Shown here: positions 23,606-34,620 of the stretch, piece by piece
How the letters are laid out: each line of letters starts with the position of its first letter
Numbering within the stretch: the first letter of the stretch is position 1
Assembly: GCF_002127325.2 (NCBI RefSeq)
Contig: NC_035434.2
Span: 152,478,289 to 152,542,288 of the forward strand
Source: Helianthus annuus
Lineage: Eukaryota; Streptophyta; Magnoliopsida; Asterales; Asteraceae
Direction: 5' to 3'
Length of the DNA stretch: 64,000 bases
Notes under the pieces: generated by a model
Databases searched by the model: none
What the model saw: only the letters and a program-made list of their open reading frames with translations
What the model was told of the DNA's origin: nothing
Made by a program: the position numbers and the translations under genes

Positions 23606-26242
23606 ATCCTTTAAATTGTGTACTTTAGTTGTATTATGTGGAGTATCTGTTAATAATCGCAGTGTATCGCTAATCGACTTATCGCAATCGCTAACGCATC
23701 ACAACTCGAATTATGTGTTCTGGATATTGTTTTACGTGTGTGTGTTAATTAAGTATTACTTGTGCATGTTTAATTATGTTTTGTGGTGATTAATCGAAAA
23801 CGTAATCGCAACTCTATCGCAACGCAATCTCATCGCAAACTCGAGATGCAAGGTTACTTATGTTATTGTATGTTAGTTAGGATATTTGTGTAATTACTGT
23901 GTAATACTATCACATCGCTTACTCACAACGCATCGCAACGCACAACGCACGAAACGAAATGCCGAAAACCAAAAACGCACCCGCCATCCGATCGAATGGT
24001 CATCTGTCCCGATGACCCCGATCGGATGGCCATCCGATTGAACATCACTTCAATCCCACCTCTGCACCGCCTTTCCCCTTTTGGAATCCTATAAATAGAT
24101 GTGACAGCTCTGGTGCGACCCTTCGACTTCCAGCCCTTATTTCTCTCGATTTCTCGCGATTCTTGTAAGTTTTCCACTGAAATCTTGTACATCTAACATC
24201 TACACACACTTCTTCATCATTTTCACCTTTGAATCTTAACTTTTCACCATGAAATCAGTCGATTTAAGGTGTTCTAGGATGATGTCATCATGGGGTTCTT
24301 ATGAACTTCAAGTTTTGGCCTCATTCCACCAAGAACAACTCAGATCTAAGAGATTTCAACATCTTCAAACACTGATTTCGCAATAAATCTAAACATTTTC
24401 AAGATTAGAAGGATTGAAAGATGTTTTCATAACTTTCTTTCAACTCTTTTACACTCTTGCACTCAAAACTAATAGAATCGGAGCTCATTCAGGCTTTTCA
24501 CTTTTCCTTAGTGATGTGTCGGTCTGAGATCTGGTTCCTATCAACAAGATAACCGACTTAGCGGGTTGAACATGAATAACCGTCATGAACAGTTAGCTGA
24601 TCGGGCTGGGGTGATTCCCAACTCGACCGGATGACTCGGACCTGATGAGTTCCCGTTGTTTAACACGTTGTCATACCGTCTCGATCAAACCGCAAACTTT
24701 CAAACTTGACAAATTTCAAAACGAGCAAGTCGATGAACGGACTGCCGTCCGATCGGATTGCCATCCGATCGAACGACAATCCGATCAGATGACATTTGGC
24801 TTCCAACACTTAAACTTTTTACAATTTTCAAAGATCATCAGTCTCTAACGGATTGCTATCCGATCTGTAGACCATCCGATCGAATGACAATCCTGCTGTG
24901 AACTTGTTCTCTGAGAAATATCTCGCCGAACGGATCGCCATCCGACCGAACGACCGTTCGAACGGACGACCTAAAAGGTAGAGATACTTCTCTGTTTTTA
25001 AAATGCTACAACGAAAACTTCAAAGCCATCATACACAAACACATCAATCCTAAACGAAGGACAATTCGACCGGATGGCCCTTCGTCACTTGGTTCACTTG
25101 CACCGTTTTACGCGTCGTTCATCGCTTATGCTATCGTTAACTGTTCATGCAAAATTCTCCGCGCTCCCTTCAATCCAAGATAGTGTTTATTTACTAAACA
25201 CGATATGTGAGTATACGCGATCCCTTTTTGCTTTACGCACTTTTGGGTGTTAGATACGTTACTTATACTAAATCACATCAATCACAAATGCAAACACATT
25301 TATACGCTAACCGCTCTCGCATGTTATACGTGTTACTCGATTAATGCTTGTATGTTATGTTTACACAGTGATTGTTGCCTGACACCTTAGCAACGATAGT
25401 ACTATAGTTTGGACTCAGCACCTGTCGTGGACAGGGGTTGTTAAGGGCTTTTCTTCACGTGTCACAGTGGTGATATGTGTTGCGCATTCTACAACTCGCA
25501 GTCACGTCTGTGCATATTTCATTGTCGATAACCTACTAGCTTCACTTTGCTACATGTTACATGTTGGTTATGCGTAAACGTTTTAGCTATCTATTATACT
25601 ATTAAATTTGCATGCTCACCTTTTCAGTATGTGTATTGACCTCTATTTTAACGTATGTGACATGTGTTTGAGATGCTAGGATGCTTGCTATGTGGAATCA
25701 ATGTAGGAAGAGTCTAGAAACAAACAATTTAAACTCTGATTTGTCGGAACAACTTTTATTTGTCTTTGAGAACTATTATCTGTAATAATTGTGTTACTTA
25801 TTATGTCATGGTATAGCCGATGATCTCTAGATCAAGTGGTGGAGGACTTGCATTTCTCTTGGGAGATGCAAGTTCGACTCCCACTTGGTGCAGAGTGAGG
25901 CACTGGTGGGCAATGATAGGAGACCCAGGGAAACCTGGGTTGGATCCTTGAGCCAAACGGGTTTTACCGGTAATTTCACCATCGTGCCTACGGGCGGGTG
26001 GGTTACCGGGTTTTCCCCGGAATTGGTGGTGGACTCGGGTTACTCTCGGAGTACTCCGTTTGTCCAGTGGGTTCCCCGAAAGTGCTCGGGATTGAGTTTG
26101 TTGGCCGTTCAAAAAAATTATGTCATGGTATAGTACGTGATGTTTAAATAATTGGTAATCGTAGTTGTTATGGAATCTTTTGGAAAATCTGTTTCGCTCA
26201 GTTCCGCGCCACGATGTTTCCCCCATCGGTTGGGGTGTGACA
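23590..26242 (+). repeat. Right (3') LTR, 5' end deleted
   Basis: It is near-identical to the left LTR outside its missing first segment and the 487-bp insertion. It carries the complete SINE at 25817-26117 and the intact LTR end GGGGTGTGACA. Confidence 0.75.
25817..26117 (+). mobile_element. tRNA-derived SINE, 301 bp
   Basis: It is flanked by a perfect 16-bp target duplication TTATGTCATGGTATAG (25801-25816, 26118-26133). The head has a box A-like segment (ATCTCTAGATCAAGTGG) and a box B-like GTTCGACTCCC; the tail ends CGTTCAAAAAAA. Such elements are copied by LINE reverse transcriptase. Confidence 0.85.
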
Positions 26243-26254
26243 AATAGAACATTA

Positions 26255-26505
26255 GAAACCAAAGCAACAGTGTTGTAGTGATATCCAGTGACTTTCTCTA
26301 GGGGAGGTTGCTGGTTGGAGTCTCGTTTGTAGCAAAATGTCATGCGCGAGTCAGGAGATTCACCATAGTGGGCTTTTGGGTGGTGGATTTCCTCTGTAAT
26401 TGGTGACGGGGCGAGTTTCCAGCATTGTCTACAATTACAGACGTGAGTGACGTTTTGTCAATGAATGTACCCAAATAGCTCAGCTTTGTCGGACGTTCAA
26501 AAAGA
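26255..26505 (+). mobile_element. SINE, 251 bp, just outside the gypsy element
   Basis: It is flanked by a 12-bp target duplication AATAGAACATTA (26243-26254, 26506-26517). The tail GGACGTTCAAAAAG matches the tail of the SINE at 25817, so the two share a family. It inserted next to the LTR end after the gypsy element. Confidence 0.75.
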
Positions 26506-26519
26506 AATAGAACATTAAC

Positions 26520-26660
26520 CAAAGGTCATTTGGTCCGGTGGTTGCCTCATGGCTTTCCTTGTGGGAGTTCGTGGGTTAAAGTATTACTCTATGGCTTTCC
26601 TTATGGGAGTTTGTGGGTTAAAGTTTTGCCATTTGCTAAGGTTAAGTCTGGGCGGGTAAA
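26520..26660 (+). repeat. SINE-like remnant with an internal duplication
   Basis: It contains TGGTCCGGTGGTTGC (box A-like) and two copies of ATGGCTTTCCTTGTGGGAG plus GTGGGTTAAAG. It is degraded, with no clear flanks. Confidence 0.4.
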
Positions 26661-26930
26661 TATTAATGTATAAAAGTTTACATACAGAAAATTTCATCAA
26701 AAAAATATAATTTAAAACACCAAATTAACAAATATGAGGCATCAAATCAACAAATGTGAGGTATATTAACTTTCCCTGTCGTTTCAATTGGAGTTATAGA
26801 TTAAATTTTAATAAGTTTTAAAACGTGAATATAATTCAATTTCGTTGGGTTTTCCATTAAATTAAATTAATAATGATAAGTGAAACGGGTTTTCCATTAA
26901 ATTAAATTAATAATGACAAGTGAAACAGCT

Positions 26931-26936
26931 AAAAAA
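26931..26936 (-). terminator. Pol III terminator of tRNA-Arg
   Basis: A run of six T on the minus strand begins 9 bases after the tRNA 3' end, the usual RNA polymerase III stop. Confidence 0.75.
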
Positions 26937-26944
26937 GGATCAAA

Positions 26945-27017
26945 CACGCCCAGTGGGACTCGAACCCACAATCGCCTGATTAGAAGTCAGACGCCTTATC
27001 CATTAGGCCATGGGCGC
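26945..27017 (-). tRNA. tRNA-Arg (anticodon UCU)
   Basis: The 73-nt cloverleaf can be read on the minus strand: acceptor GCGCCCA with TGGGCGT plus discriminator G; D arm with box A GGCCTAATGG; anticodon arm TCTGA-CTTCTAA-TCAGG with TCT in the middle of the loop; T arm with GGTTCGAGTCC (box B). There is no intron and a T6 terminator follows. It decodes AGA codons. One G-T pair closes the acceptor stem. It looks functional and lies between SINE and LINE remnants. Confidence 0.93.
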
Positions 27018-27146
27018 TTTTTGCTTTCTTACACTCGTTTTATTTATATTACCTATACTGCTTGAGATTGATTTTTTTAGCTTAGATCAACCCATTAAGT
27101 TTACAAAAACAAAGTCGTAATCTTTTGCGGGATGGGTGGTACTTGT

Positions 27147-27287
27147 CAATGTTTTAAAAAACAGTTCAAACCGGCCGGTAGGACCGGTTAAACCGCCTGG
27201 TACACTCGGTTGAACCACCCAAGACACCCGATTAAACTGTTTCTGAGCCCAATCTGGTACAGTATAAAACCGGATTTTAAAACATTG
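27147..27287. mobile_element. 141-bp MITE
   Basis: The ends CAATGTTTTAAAA and TTTTAAAACATTG are exact inverts; flanks share CTTGT. The interior has inverted CCGG-rich words. It lies inside a LINE fragment whose frame resumes directly after it. Confidence 0.75.
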
Positions 27288-27416
27288 CTTGTGAAGTCCG
27301 TGTTAGGTAGTCTACCAAATTACTACCTATCTTCGTACAAGTGTCTGGTGGCCGTCATAAAAGTATTAGAGGGTATTAGACGAAAGTTCTTGTGGGGAGG
27401 TTGCAACACAAACAAT
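27288..27416 (+). pseudogene. LINE (L1-type) reverse transcriptase fragment
   Basis: The frame reads [20 protein letters not shown], then [12 protein letters not shown], the conserved segment just past the RT palm in plant L1 elements. Upstream sequence before 27147 seems to continue it. It is a short relic without catalytic motifs. Confidence 0.75.
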
Positions 27417-27654
27417 TAACCTATGGGATCTTCCAAATAATCATATGCTCATGATCATTTACTTTAGAATGATTTAATAAAAAAAATTTGTAAGTTGTGT
27501 GTTAACTTGTTCCTAAAATTCTCATTTACTAAGTTTATAAAACTCTTTGGTGTGAACATGTATGGTTTCTAACTTTCTATCTAAAACAAAGGCTACCAAA
27601 GCCTTTTACTTCTGATTTTAACACCTAAACCAGACAATATATTCACCAAAATCT

Positions 27655-27835
27655 CCCTTTCTTACAACAAGAAGCTAAGCAACAAAGGGCAAAAAAAAAC
27701 AAAAAAAACAAAAAACAAAAACAACAAAAACAAGAAAACCCAAATTTCTTACAACAAGAAGCTAAGCAACAAAGGGAAAAAAAAAAAAAAAAAAACAAAA
27801 ACAACAAAAAAAACCCAAATAAGAAACCATACAAT
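27655..27835. repeat. Low-complexity A/AAC tract with a 90-bp duplication
   Basis: The words TTTCTTACAACAAGAAGCTA and AGCAACAAAGGG occur twice, 90 bp apart, each followed by poly-A/AAAAAC runs. No gene is seen on either strand. Confidence 0.8.
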
Positions 27836-28299
27836 TACAAACCCAAACTGAAACATCAAAGCTACACCAGCTATCATATGACAAACCCTTTAATATCTAC
27901 CAAAATGTCGACTCTTTGATTTCTTCTAAAACACTAACTGATACAACAAATTTGCGGCCTAAAGAACAATTTTAGTTATCCCTTTATTTCTTTCGTTGCC
28001 CATTTACTAAACCCGAACATCGAAGGACCTGAACCTAGAATGGTTCGGTTATTGGGTTGATTTTTTAACTTTGAAAACCATAAACCCGATAAACATACCC
28101 GAAGAACACCACCCCTACTGTTGGCAAGGCAGGTAGTTTGTCTAATTATGCCAATTTAACTACCATTTCCGTCCATGTAGTTTGTCCAATTATATTAGTA
28201 TATATATAATTATCATTAAATCACTAAAGAATGTTATTTATATAAAACTGATACTATAATTATATATAAAAAATATTTGTATATAAATAACTAAAATAA

Positions 28300-28471
28300 A
28301 TAATAAACGAGTTGAGCCCAAGCAGAGCTCGAGTTTGATTTTTTTCTCAAGAGTAGAGTTCAAACTTTGGATATAGAGCTCGAAACGAGCCAAGCTTAAA
28401 CTCTACTAACTTAAACAAGCTAAGCATAAACTAATTATTTGAGCCAAGCTCAGCTCGTTTACACCCCTAGT
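28300..28471. repeat. hAT-like element end, truncated
   Basis: It ends CTCGTTTACACCCCTAG, the reverse of a CTAGGGGTGTAAACGAG terminus, with GAGCTCGA-type subterminal repeats. The matching left terminus is not present. Confidence 0.5.
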
Positions 28472-28881
28472 TTAAATCAGTCAGTGAACTACAAATACGA
28501 AAACATAAACATACCTAATAATCATTCGATGAAAAAGCCTCAAAGCTCCAAAAGGGTTGAACCATCCATCATCCACAAGAACATAACAAGATCACACTCT
28601 TAATCTAGTCCTATAAAAGCATACCATACACCCTCAAATATTGATTTCCATTCATAGTGTGTCTCCTCAAGTTTCCAACAAAACCATAATCATCTTACAA
28701 TATAAACACTACTTACAATACAAATACATGGGTAACCATCATTATTCTCTTTCAATAAGTGCGAGTATGGTTATAATAATGTTTGGTTACCCACATATTT
28801 GGTCATAAATTTGCCCATAAAACAGTTGAAACAACAAAAAAAAAGATAAAAAGTTACATAAGTAACATATGTATTGAAACA

Positions 28882-30321
28882 TTATGCAGACCCCATTAAA
28901 GATCTGTCAGTGAGTTCTTGACTAAACCTGGAAACATAATGAAGTCCCACTATTAGTTCCGTGATCACGATTTCACTCATTGCTTGATCTGCATAGTACA
29001 AAGTTCGGACCAAAAGAACATTTCCTTCCGAACCCATGGGCTGCTTCTCGAAATTTCTCTCAGAATACCATTTTATCATGTTATGCGCGAGTGGAGATAA
29101 CCAATCTAGAATCCTTTGGACCGAAGATCTTCGGCCTAATGCAACACGTTCGTCGTAGGCTAACAAAGATTCCCTTTTGGATAAAATCAGTTTTTGTCTA
29201 AGTGATTGTTTAAGATTTGTTGTTAACATGTCGTATAAGTCTTCTCTTGCTTCAGAACTTATGACCCGAGGAGACGTGGCTAATGTCTCGATGAATATGA
29301 TGATGTTTGCGTAACGTAGAGCTAAAGCCGCTTTCCCAAGGGTTGGTTCTTGACCGTTAACCAATCTTCGCTTGGAACCGAAGGAAAATGATCCTTTTTT
29401 GATAGGGCTAAAACCGTTCTTTTGAAAGTTACCGTGGACCCTGGGAGAACACGCGGCAGATGGGTATCTCCCACAAAGGACCGGTCGATGCCCAAGATTT
29501 GACATCGATCGCCTGAAAGCACCTTCGGACGGATAGACCGAAGCGCGTGTAAGAGCCGAAACGGAATTCTTGGGTACGAAACAACCACCATGAGACAAAT
29601 CTCGTACTTTGGAAGACGTATGTTCCGTTGTCACTCCGAAAACAACCTTGATTCTTTCGACTATTGTGAAAAGCGATCTAAGCAATAATCTGACGATATA
29701 ATCATACGATCGAACCCATGGAGACATTTCACGTAAGCCACTTACCGCCTCACGTTTCCAAATCACTTTTTGACGGAATTCTTGCAATTGCCCTTGATTC
29801 ACACCGTTGGATTCCATTTTTTTTAATCTCGTCTCTAGACCCGACAACTCTTCAAGCTCTTCATAATATTCTGACATAGCAGAAGCAAACTTCTTCATTT
29901 TTTTAACCCGTTTCTCCATTTTCTTCAACCTATATTCCCATCCAGACCATTTAAGATCGATACGAAATGGGTCTTCAAAAACATAATCAAGATTTTGATA
30001 TACGGGGTCTAAACACTTTTTCCCGAGCCTAGCGACTGATATGGCCACACCTTTTAAGGTATCGATGATCTCAGCTAGAGCGAGATCAATGAGATAAGCA
30101 TGATTGTCTGAAACAAGCGTACGAATGCCAAGCGAATATCTGACTTCTTCATTTAGTCTTGACATCTGTCTATCGGTTAAGCAATGCCATAAATTAACTA
30201 CTCGTAGCATCAATCTTGAAGCTTCGAATGATAAGATCCCAATCATGGAGTTTTCGGGATTTGAACCTTTGTTTTTGTGTGGAGTTTTCGACGTAGAAGC
30301 AAACCAGGATGAATCTTTCAT
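28882..30321 (-). CDS. DUF3475/DUF668 protein (PSK SIMULATOR-like)
   Basis: This 479-residue, single-exon, uninterrupted frame is the best host protein gene in the window. The N-terminal DUF3475 region begins near residue 26 (MIGILSFEASRLMLRVVNLW) and continues through LDPVYQNLDYVFEDPF. A basic, coiled-coil-prone segment follows (LKKMEKRVKKMKKFA; LETRLKKME). The C-terminal DUF668 region spans about residues 330-460 (LGKAALALRYANIIIFIETL; LDWLSPLAHNMIKWYSERNFE; VLLVRTLYYADQAMSEIVI). Length fits the shorter clade of this family without the N-myristoylation start of PSI1-3. PSI proteins act in plant growth and phytosulfokine-linked responses; the role of the short clade is less clear. A 5'-UTR intron is likely (acceptor CTGTAACAG just upstream of the ATG). 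Confidence 0.88.
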   Translation of the reverse strand: MKDSSWFASTSKTPHKNKGSNPENSMIGILSFEASRLMLRVVNLWHCLTDRQMSRLNEEVRYSLGIRTLVSDNHAYLIDLALAEIIDTLKGVAISVARLGKKCLDPVYQNLDYVFEDPFRIDLKWSGWEYRLKKMEKRVKKMKKFASAMSEYYEELEELSGLETRLKKMESNGVNQGQLQEFRQKVIWKREAVSGLREMSPWVRSYDYIVRLLLRSLFTIVERIKVVFGVTTEHTSSKVRDLSHGGCFVPKNSVSALTRASVYPSEGAFRRSMSNLGHRPVLCGRYPSAACSPRVHGNFQKNGFSPIKKGSFSFGSKRRLVNGQEPTLGKAALALRYANIIIFIETLATSPRVISSEAREDLYDMLTTNLKQSLRQKLILSKRESLLAYDERVALGRRSSVQRILDWLSPLAHNMIKWYSERNFEKQPMGSEGNVLLVRTLYYADQAMSEIVITELIVGLHYVSRFSQELTDRSLMGSA

Positions 30322-31544
30322 CGTAGTGAACGCTTGATCGCTACTTTCTTGAAATAATTAGGTTGTGTAGATGAACATACAGAAATACCTGTTACAGAAA
30401 CACCAAGGTCCCAAAATTAGTATCGATAACAAATAAAAACAGTTAAAACACCATCAAGAACTTCATAACTAATAAAAAGTAAAGGGTGAGCCTTGGGCCT
30501 AGGCGAAAAGGGTGAGCCGTGGGCCTAGGCACAAGGTGCTTAAAAGCGCGAGGGCTTTAGACATGTTTTAGGCTGTTTTGGGCTAGTTTAGGCTGGTTCC
30601 GAAACATTTTTGGATATTTCAGACCAGTTTTAGCCGTTTCAGGCTTTGCACCGTGTGCGTGTATGTGTCTTGATAGACGTAAGGCGGTAAGGATGCGTTG
30701 GGCGCCTAGGTGAGCGCCTTGTATGCCTTTGACTCCCATGATGTAGACACGTGTCACTCAACCCAATTCATGAACCTTATTTTATTATTCCCGCCATTTT
30801 TGAAATTCGAATATCAATTTACCGCAGACCGAGGAACTGGATAACCTTTTTTTTAAAACGGTAAACTCAAACATCCACTAAATCTACTCCTAATTATTAC
30901 ACCAATCTCCGCTCCTGCACTACAACCCGCAACACTTACGGGGCAACACCTTATACACTCCTCGGTACCGCCAGGCTACAAGCCCGTTGGTACCCGGTTA
31001 ACCGATTAGACACCAACAAACGGTGTGCATAAATAGCACAATTACTGCAAATGAAATAACAGGCAAATGATCGAACACTTGGAGTGCATAACCCATATCC
31101 CGAAATCAAGATTATGAACAATGCAGCAAAGTAGGATGCAATGCAACTCACCAAGAATATCCAGAGGAGGTGGAACAACATTGTAGTGGGTAGAGTTTTA
31201 TGGCAAATTTGGGATATTTTGTTGGGTTAAAATTGGCAAATCCGAAGTGTTGATCGGTAGGGATCTCGTTCGAAACGATGCAAGAAAAATTGAAGCAAGT
31301 GGGAAGGTAAAGTAGGGACGAACAAACAATCAATTCTTAGGTTTTGACACTTTTTGGAATGTTCAAAGGAGATATACTTTGGCATCCTAACACTAAAGTT
31401 GCTAGTGTTTGTCACTTATGATGATAATCATATTTTAATGCTCTTTCAGAACAAGTAGTTAGATTTTATATATTTTATTAGGTTATAATCTGTGTCTTAT
31501 ACGTGTTGAATAAATCAATTTTATATACTAAACAATAAAACGAT
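30322..31544. other. Upstream region of the DUF668 gene
   Basis: On the minus strand about 31340-31150 is leader-like and ends in a plausible donor (ATTCTTG followed by GTGAGT) that could pair with the acceptor near 30390 as a 5'-UTR intron. The short ATG frame there (MLFHLLWIFL) would be an upstream ORF. A GC-rich repeat with GGGCCTAGGC and GGCGCCTAGG words lies at 30485-30730. No separate gene is supported. Confidence 0.4.
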
Positions 31545-31860
31545 AGGTAGAGGATTATGTACATTAGTCTAGAAGTGTGAGAAGTGTATTATAACACTAT
31601 ATAACACCATATAAACACCGTATAACACTATGTAACACCATATAACACTATGTAACACTATATAACAAATATAACACTATATATCTATCATAGACATGCT
31701 ATCAGACAAAATATAGTGTTATATTTGTTATATAGTGTTACATAGTGTTATATGGTGTTACACAGTGTTATACGGTGTTTATATGGTGTTATATAGTGTT
31801 ATATATAGTGTTATAATACACTTCTCACACTTCTGAATTAATGTATACTATCCTTACCCT
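31545..31860. mobile_element. Foldback MITE, 316 bp, 8-bp TSD
   Basis: It is flanked by AAAACGAT (31537-31544, 31861-31868). The arms run AGGTAGAGGAT, then AGAAGTGTGAGAAGTG and repeated AACACTATATAAC words, and are mirrored on the right (CACTTCTCACACTTCTGAA, then TATCCTTACCCT). Nearly the whole element can form one hairpin with a loop near 31684-31710. The 8-bp duplication suits a hAT-mobilised MITE. Confidence 0.85.
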
Positions 31861-32644
31861 AAAACGATATATCTTTAAAAATGTCATTTATTGCACGGGT
31901 TGAAAAAATGTAATTTTATATATTAAATAACTAGTTTAGAATCCCGTGTTATACACGGGTTGCATAAATTTAATTTTATATAATAAGCAATATAGTTATA
32001 TCTTTAAAATACCATGTATATTGCACGGGTTAAATAAATATAATGTAATCAATTAACACATACCGTCATCAAAATATGTATATAAATGATAAACTTAATG
32101 TACTATTTACTTATTAAAATTTTAATTTGTTTTTTTATTTATTATTTGGTTATAACAATGTGTATTACATATGGTAGAACCAATGAAATATTAGATAATT
32201 ATTAATAAGCGAAAAAAATAAAATAAATAGTAAATAAATAAGAGAGATCCATGAAGTTTGTGATTTAATATAATATTTTTCTTATTTATGTATCCTATTA
32301 AAGATTATATTATAATAGTATTAAAAAATAATTTAACTAAATCTAATTTAAACGAGAATAAAAATTTATATATTTGTCTGGTTCTACAAAGAAAACAAAA
32401 AATAAAAATTCTTCTATCTCCTAAGGAAAAGTAGAAAACACAAATTATATATTATTATTCATTTGAAGTTTGATAAAAAAAAATATATTATCCTTATCTA
32501 AATTATATTTAGTTAAATTATTGTTTAACAGGAAAAAGAAATTGAAAAAATAAGATAGGAAGCACCAGAGATTAACACATGTCAACAAAATATTTTCATT
32601 TATTAGTGTAGAAAGATAAAAAGTTATATCTATAAGAACCATAT

Positions 32645-34406
32645 TATAACAACCCTCCTAAAATACTTATAACACCTCTATACGCCCTAAAATACACCCC
32701 GTATACGAAAAGTGGACCCCAAATACCTTAATTTTTACAAAAATCAAATAAAAACAATATTTTATTGCGCTCGCGGGGCGCGACAACTTGGCCACCAGGT
32801 CGCACCCCATGCTGCCACGTGTTAGTATCGTGTCGAAGCTACCCCTCAAGTCAGCAAGGCTAGGGCCTAGTCTATAGGCTCTGGCGGGGCGCGATGGCCC
32901 CTCTTGTTTCCGTCGCGGGGTGCGAGAAAGGGCCCGACCAGCCCTATAAATTGGGAGCTCTGGCTTCACTTTCAAATCGTTCAAATCTCGATCTTTCTCT
33001 CTAAGTTCTGAACAGCAATAATAATTCCCGGGTATTATACCCACTAAAATAGCGAAGCTCTGCCTCGATGTAAGTATTATAACCCCCGGTTACGTATTAG
33101 ATACACTGCCCGATCAATCTAGTGCTCCGTAACGCATGTCAAGGCTCTGTCTGACTCAGTCGTTGGAGTTCTGTCTCGGGGAGGGTATAACTAATGTAAA
33201 TTTGGATTATTATACTAACGCGTGTACATTGTTTAAATTAATAGATTATAACCAGGAAGTCACAAGGAAATACCTAAATTAGCAATGTGAGTGATTCCTC
33301 TTTTCACAAAGTGTTTTTACAAAACCTCAATTGTTTTTACATTATAATTAACAAGGATTGAGTATTTGTAATTCTACAATTATCGTCGGTATTGTTGGTG
33401 CATTGAATGTCTGTTAACTACGTCTTAATCGAGTCTTAGGTCTAGATAGGTTAAATTAGGGTTTGGAAATCAAAAAGTGGTTTAATTCATGTAATTCCGC
33501 TTGAAAAGACATGCTGTCATTTCAAGCGAAATCTGTTGAATTGGTATTCCGCTCGAAGGTGCAACATAGGTGATTTCGCTTGAGTTGTTTTGAAGCGGAA
33601 TCAGGGTCCGCTTGAGAGTGTTTCAAGCGGAATCAGGTGTAGTATATATAGGTGTAGGCTGAGTTCATTTGAAACAGTTCGAGCGGAATCAGGTCTTGTG
33701 TATTGAGTCAAGGTGCTGCCGGATTTTAGTCAGAAATCATTGTAAAGACTAATAGAAAAGAAATTGAAAGGAAACAAGCTGTTTGACATTATTTGCTTTG
33801 ATTCCGCCTTAGTAAATGATGATGAACTGTTCAGCTTGACTGTTTAGGGTCACCAGAACGATCCAACAGGTATGTTGGGGTTTTGTATACAAAATTTGTT
33901 ACTACACTGTGAGTAGTAACATTACCACAAGTCAGGATTGACAGTACCGTGGGTGGTAATTAAAGTAGATGTAAACAAATGTAATTGTTGGATTGCCCTC
34001 AATGCTGTAAAATGATACAACTTTTCTTGATTAAACTGGGATTCACTCGCCAGTATTTCTTGCTGATAAAATTTTTTAAACGCGTTTCAGGTAACAAAAT
34101 GTGAAAGCCAATTAGAAGCCAGCTGGAGAGCACTGAAGGCTTGGAAAAGTGGCTATAAAAGTTAACTAAATAAAGAAGATGTTTTATTTCAATAAATTAG
34201 GGTTTATCCTTATAAACATGTTTGTAATGGAAACTTAGGAATTTCCCATGTATTTATTATTATAAGAAGGTGGTGTTTTACTCTGATAAACTATTTCCTA
34301 ACTATGGTCCTGGTGTAAATTCCGTTGCCAAATAAATAAACACCGATACCACTGAAACTGGTTCGCGGCCGCCCATTCCTAAAGTTAGGGGTCGAGGGTT
34401 GCGACA
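32645..34406. mobile_element. Solo LTR, 1.76 kb, nested in the Helitron
   Basis: It begins TATAACAACCCTCC (probably TG mutated to TA), ends GGGTTGCGACA, and has an exact 5-bp target duplication CATAT (32640-32644, 34407-34411). Identical Helitron tandem units lie on both sides. It includes a TATA-like CCCTATAAATTGGG near 32941 and itself contains a copia solo LTR. Confidence 0.85.
33393..33868 (+). mobile_element. Copia solo LTR nested in the 1.76-kb solo LTR
   Basis: It begins TGTTGGTGCATTG and ends AACGATCCAACA with target duplication GGTAT (33388-33392, 33869-33873). It is a diverged homologue of the 468-bp LTRs at 35632 and 42164 (read in reverse complement): shared order of TGTTGGTGCAT, the GAGTCTT segment, ATTCCGCTTGAAA/TTTCAAGCGAAAT words, and the AACGATCC-CA end. 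Confidence 0.85.
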
Positions 34407-34409
34407 CAT

Positions 34410-34620
34410 ATGTATTGTACGGGCTAAATAAATGTAATTTAATATATAAAAAAAATTATATTTTTAAAACCATGTGTATTACACAGGTTGAATAAATGTA
34501 ATATTGTTTACCAAATAATAAAAAAAGTTATATCTTTAAAAACACTTGTGTATTACACGGGTTGAATAAATATAATTTTATATACCAAATAATAAGAAAA
34601 TTATATTTAAAAAACTAATA
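34410..34620. repeat. Helitron-internal tandem units
   Basis: Three units of about 70-80 bp, each with a TATTACACGGGTTGAATAAATGTAA-type core, continue those at 31890-32050 on the other side of the nested LTR. Confidence 0.75.

Larger units (their letters stand above)
19566..26242 (+). mobile_element. Internally deleted Ty3/gypsy LTR retrotransposon
   Basis: The element starts TGTAACACCCCG and ends GGGGTGTGACA, flanked by AACAG (19561-19565) and AATAG (26243-26247), a target duplication with one transition. The left LTR copy runs from 19566 to about 22514. The right copy resumes at about 23590, lacks its first 110 bases or so, and runs to 26242. Between them lie an untranslated stretch and the 5' part of gag. 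Protease, RT, RNase H and integrase are gone. The gag-LTR junction shares TTGACTTGTAAT with the LTR, so deletion probably went through short homology. Confidence 0.8.

Noticed and set aside
25801..26343. 180-codon minus-strand frame over the LTR end
   Set aside because: Spans a SINE, the LTR terminus and a second SINE; not a gene.
30951..31333. Small membrane protein gene upstream of the DUF668 gene
   Set aside because: The hydrophobic frame runs through a likely splice donor (GTGAGT); better explained as a leader exon plus intron.
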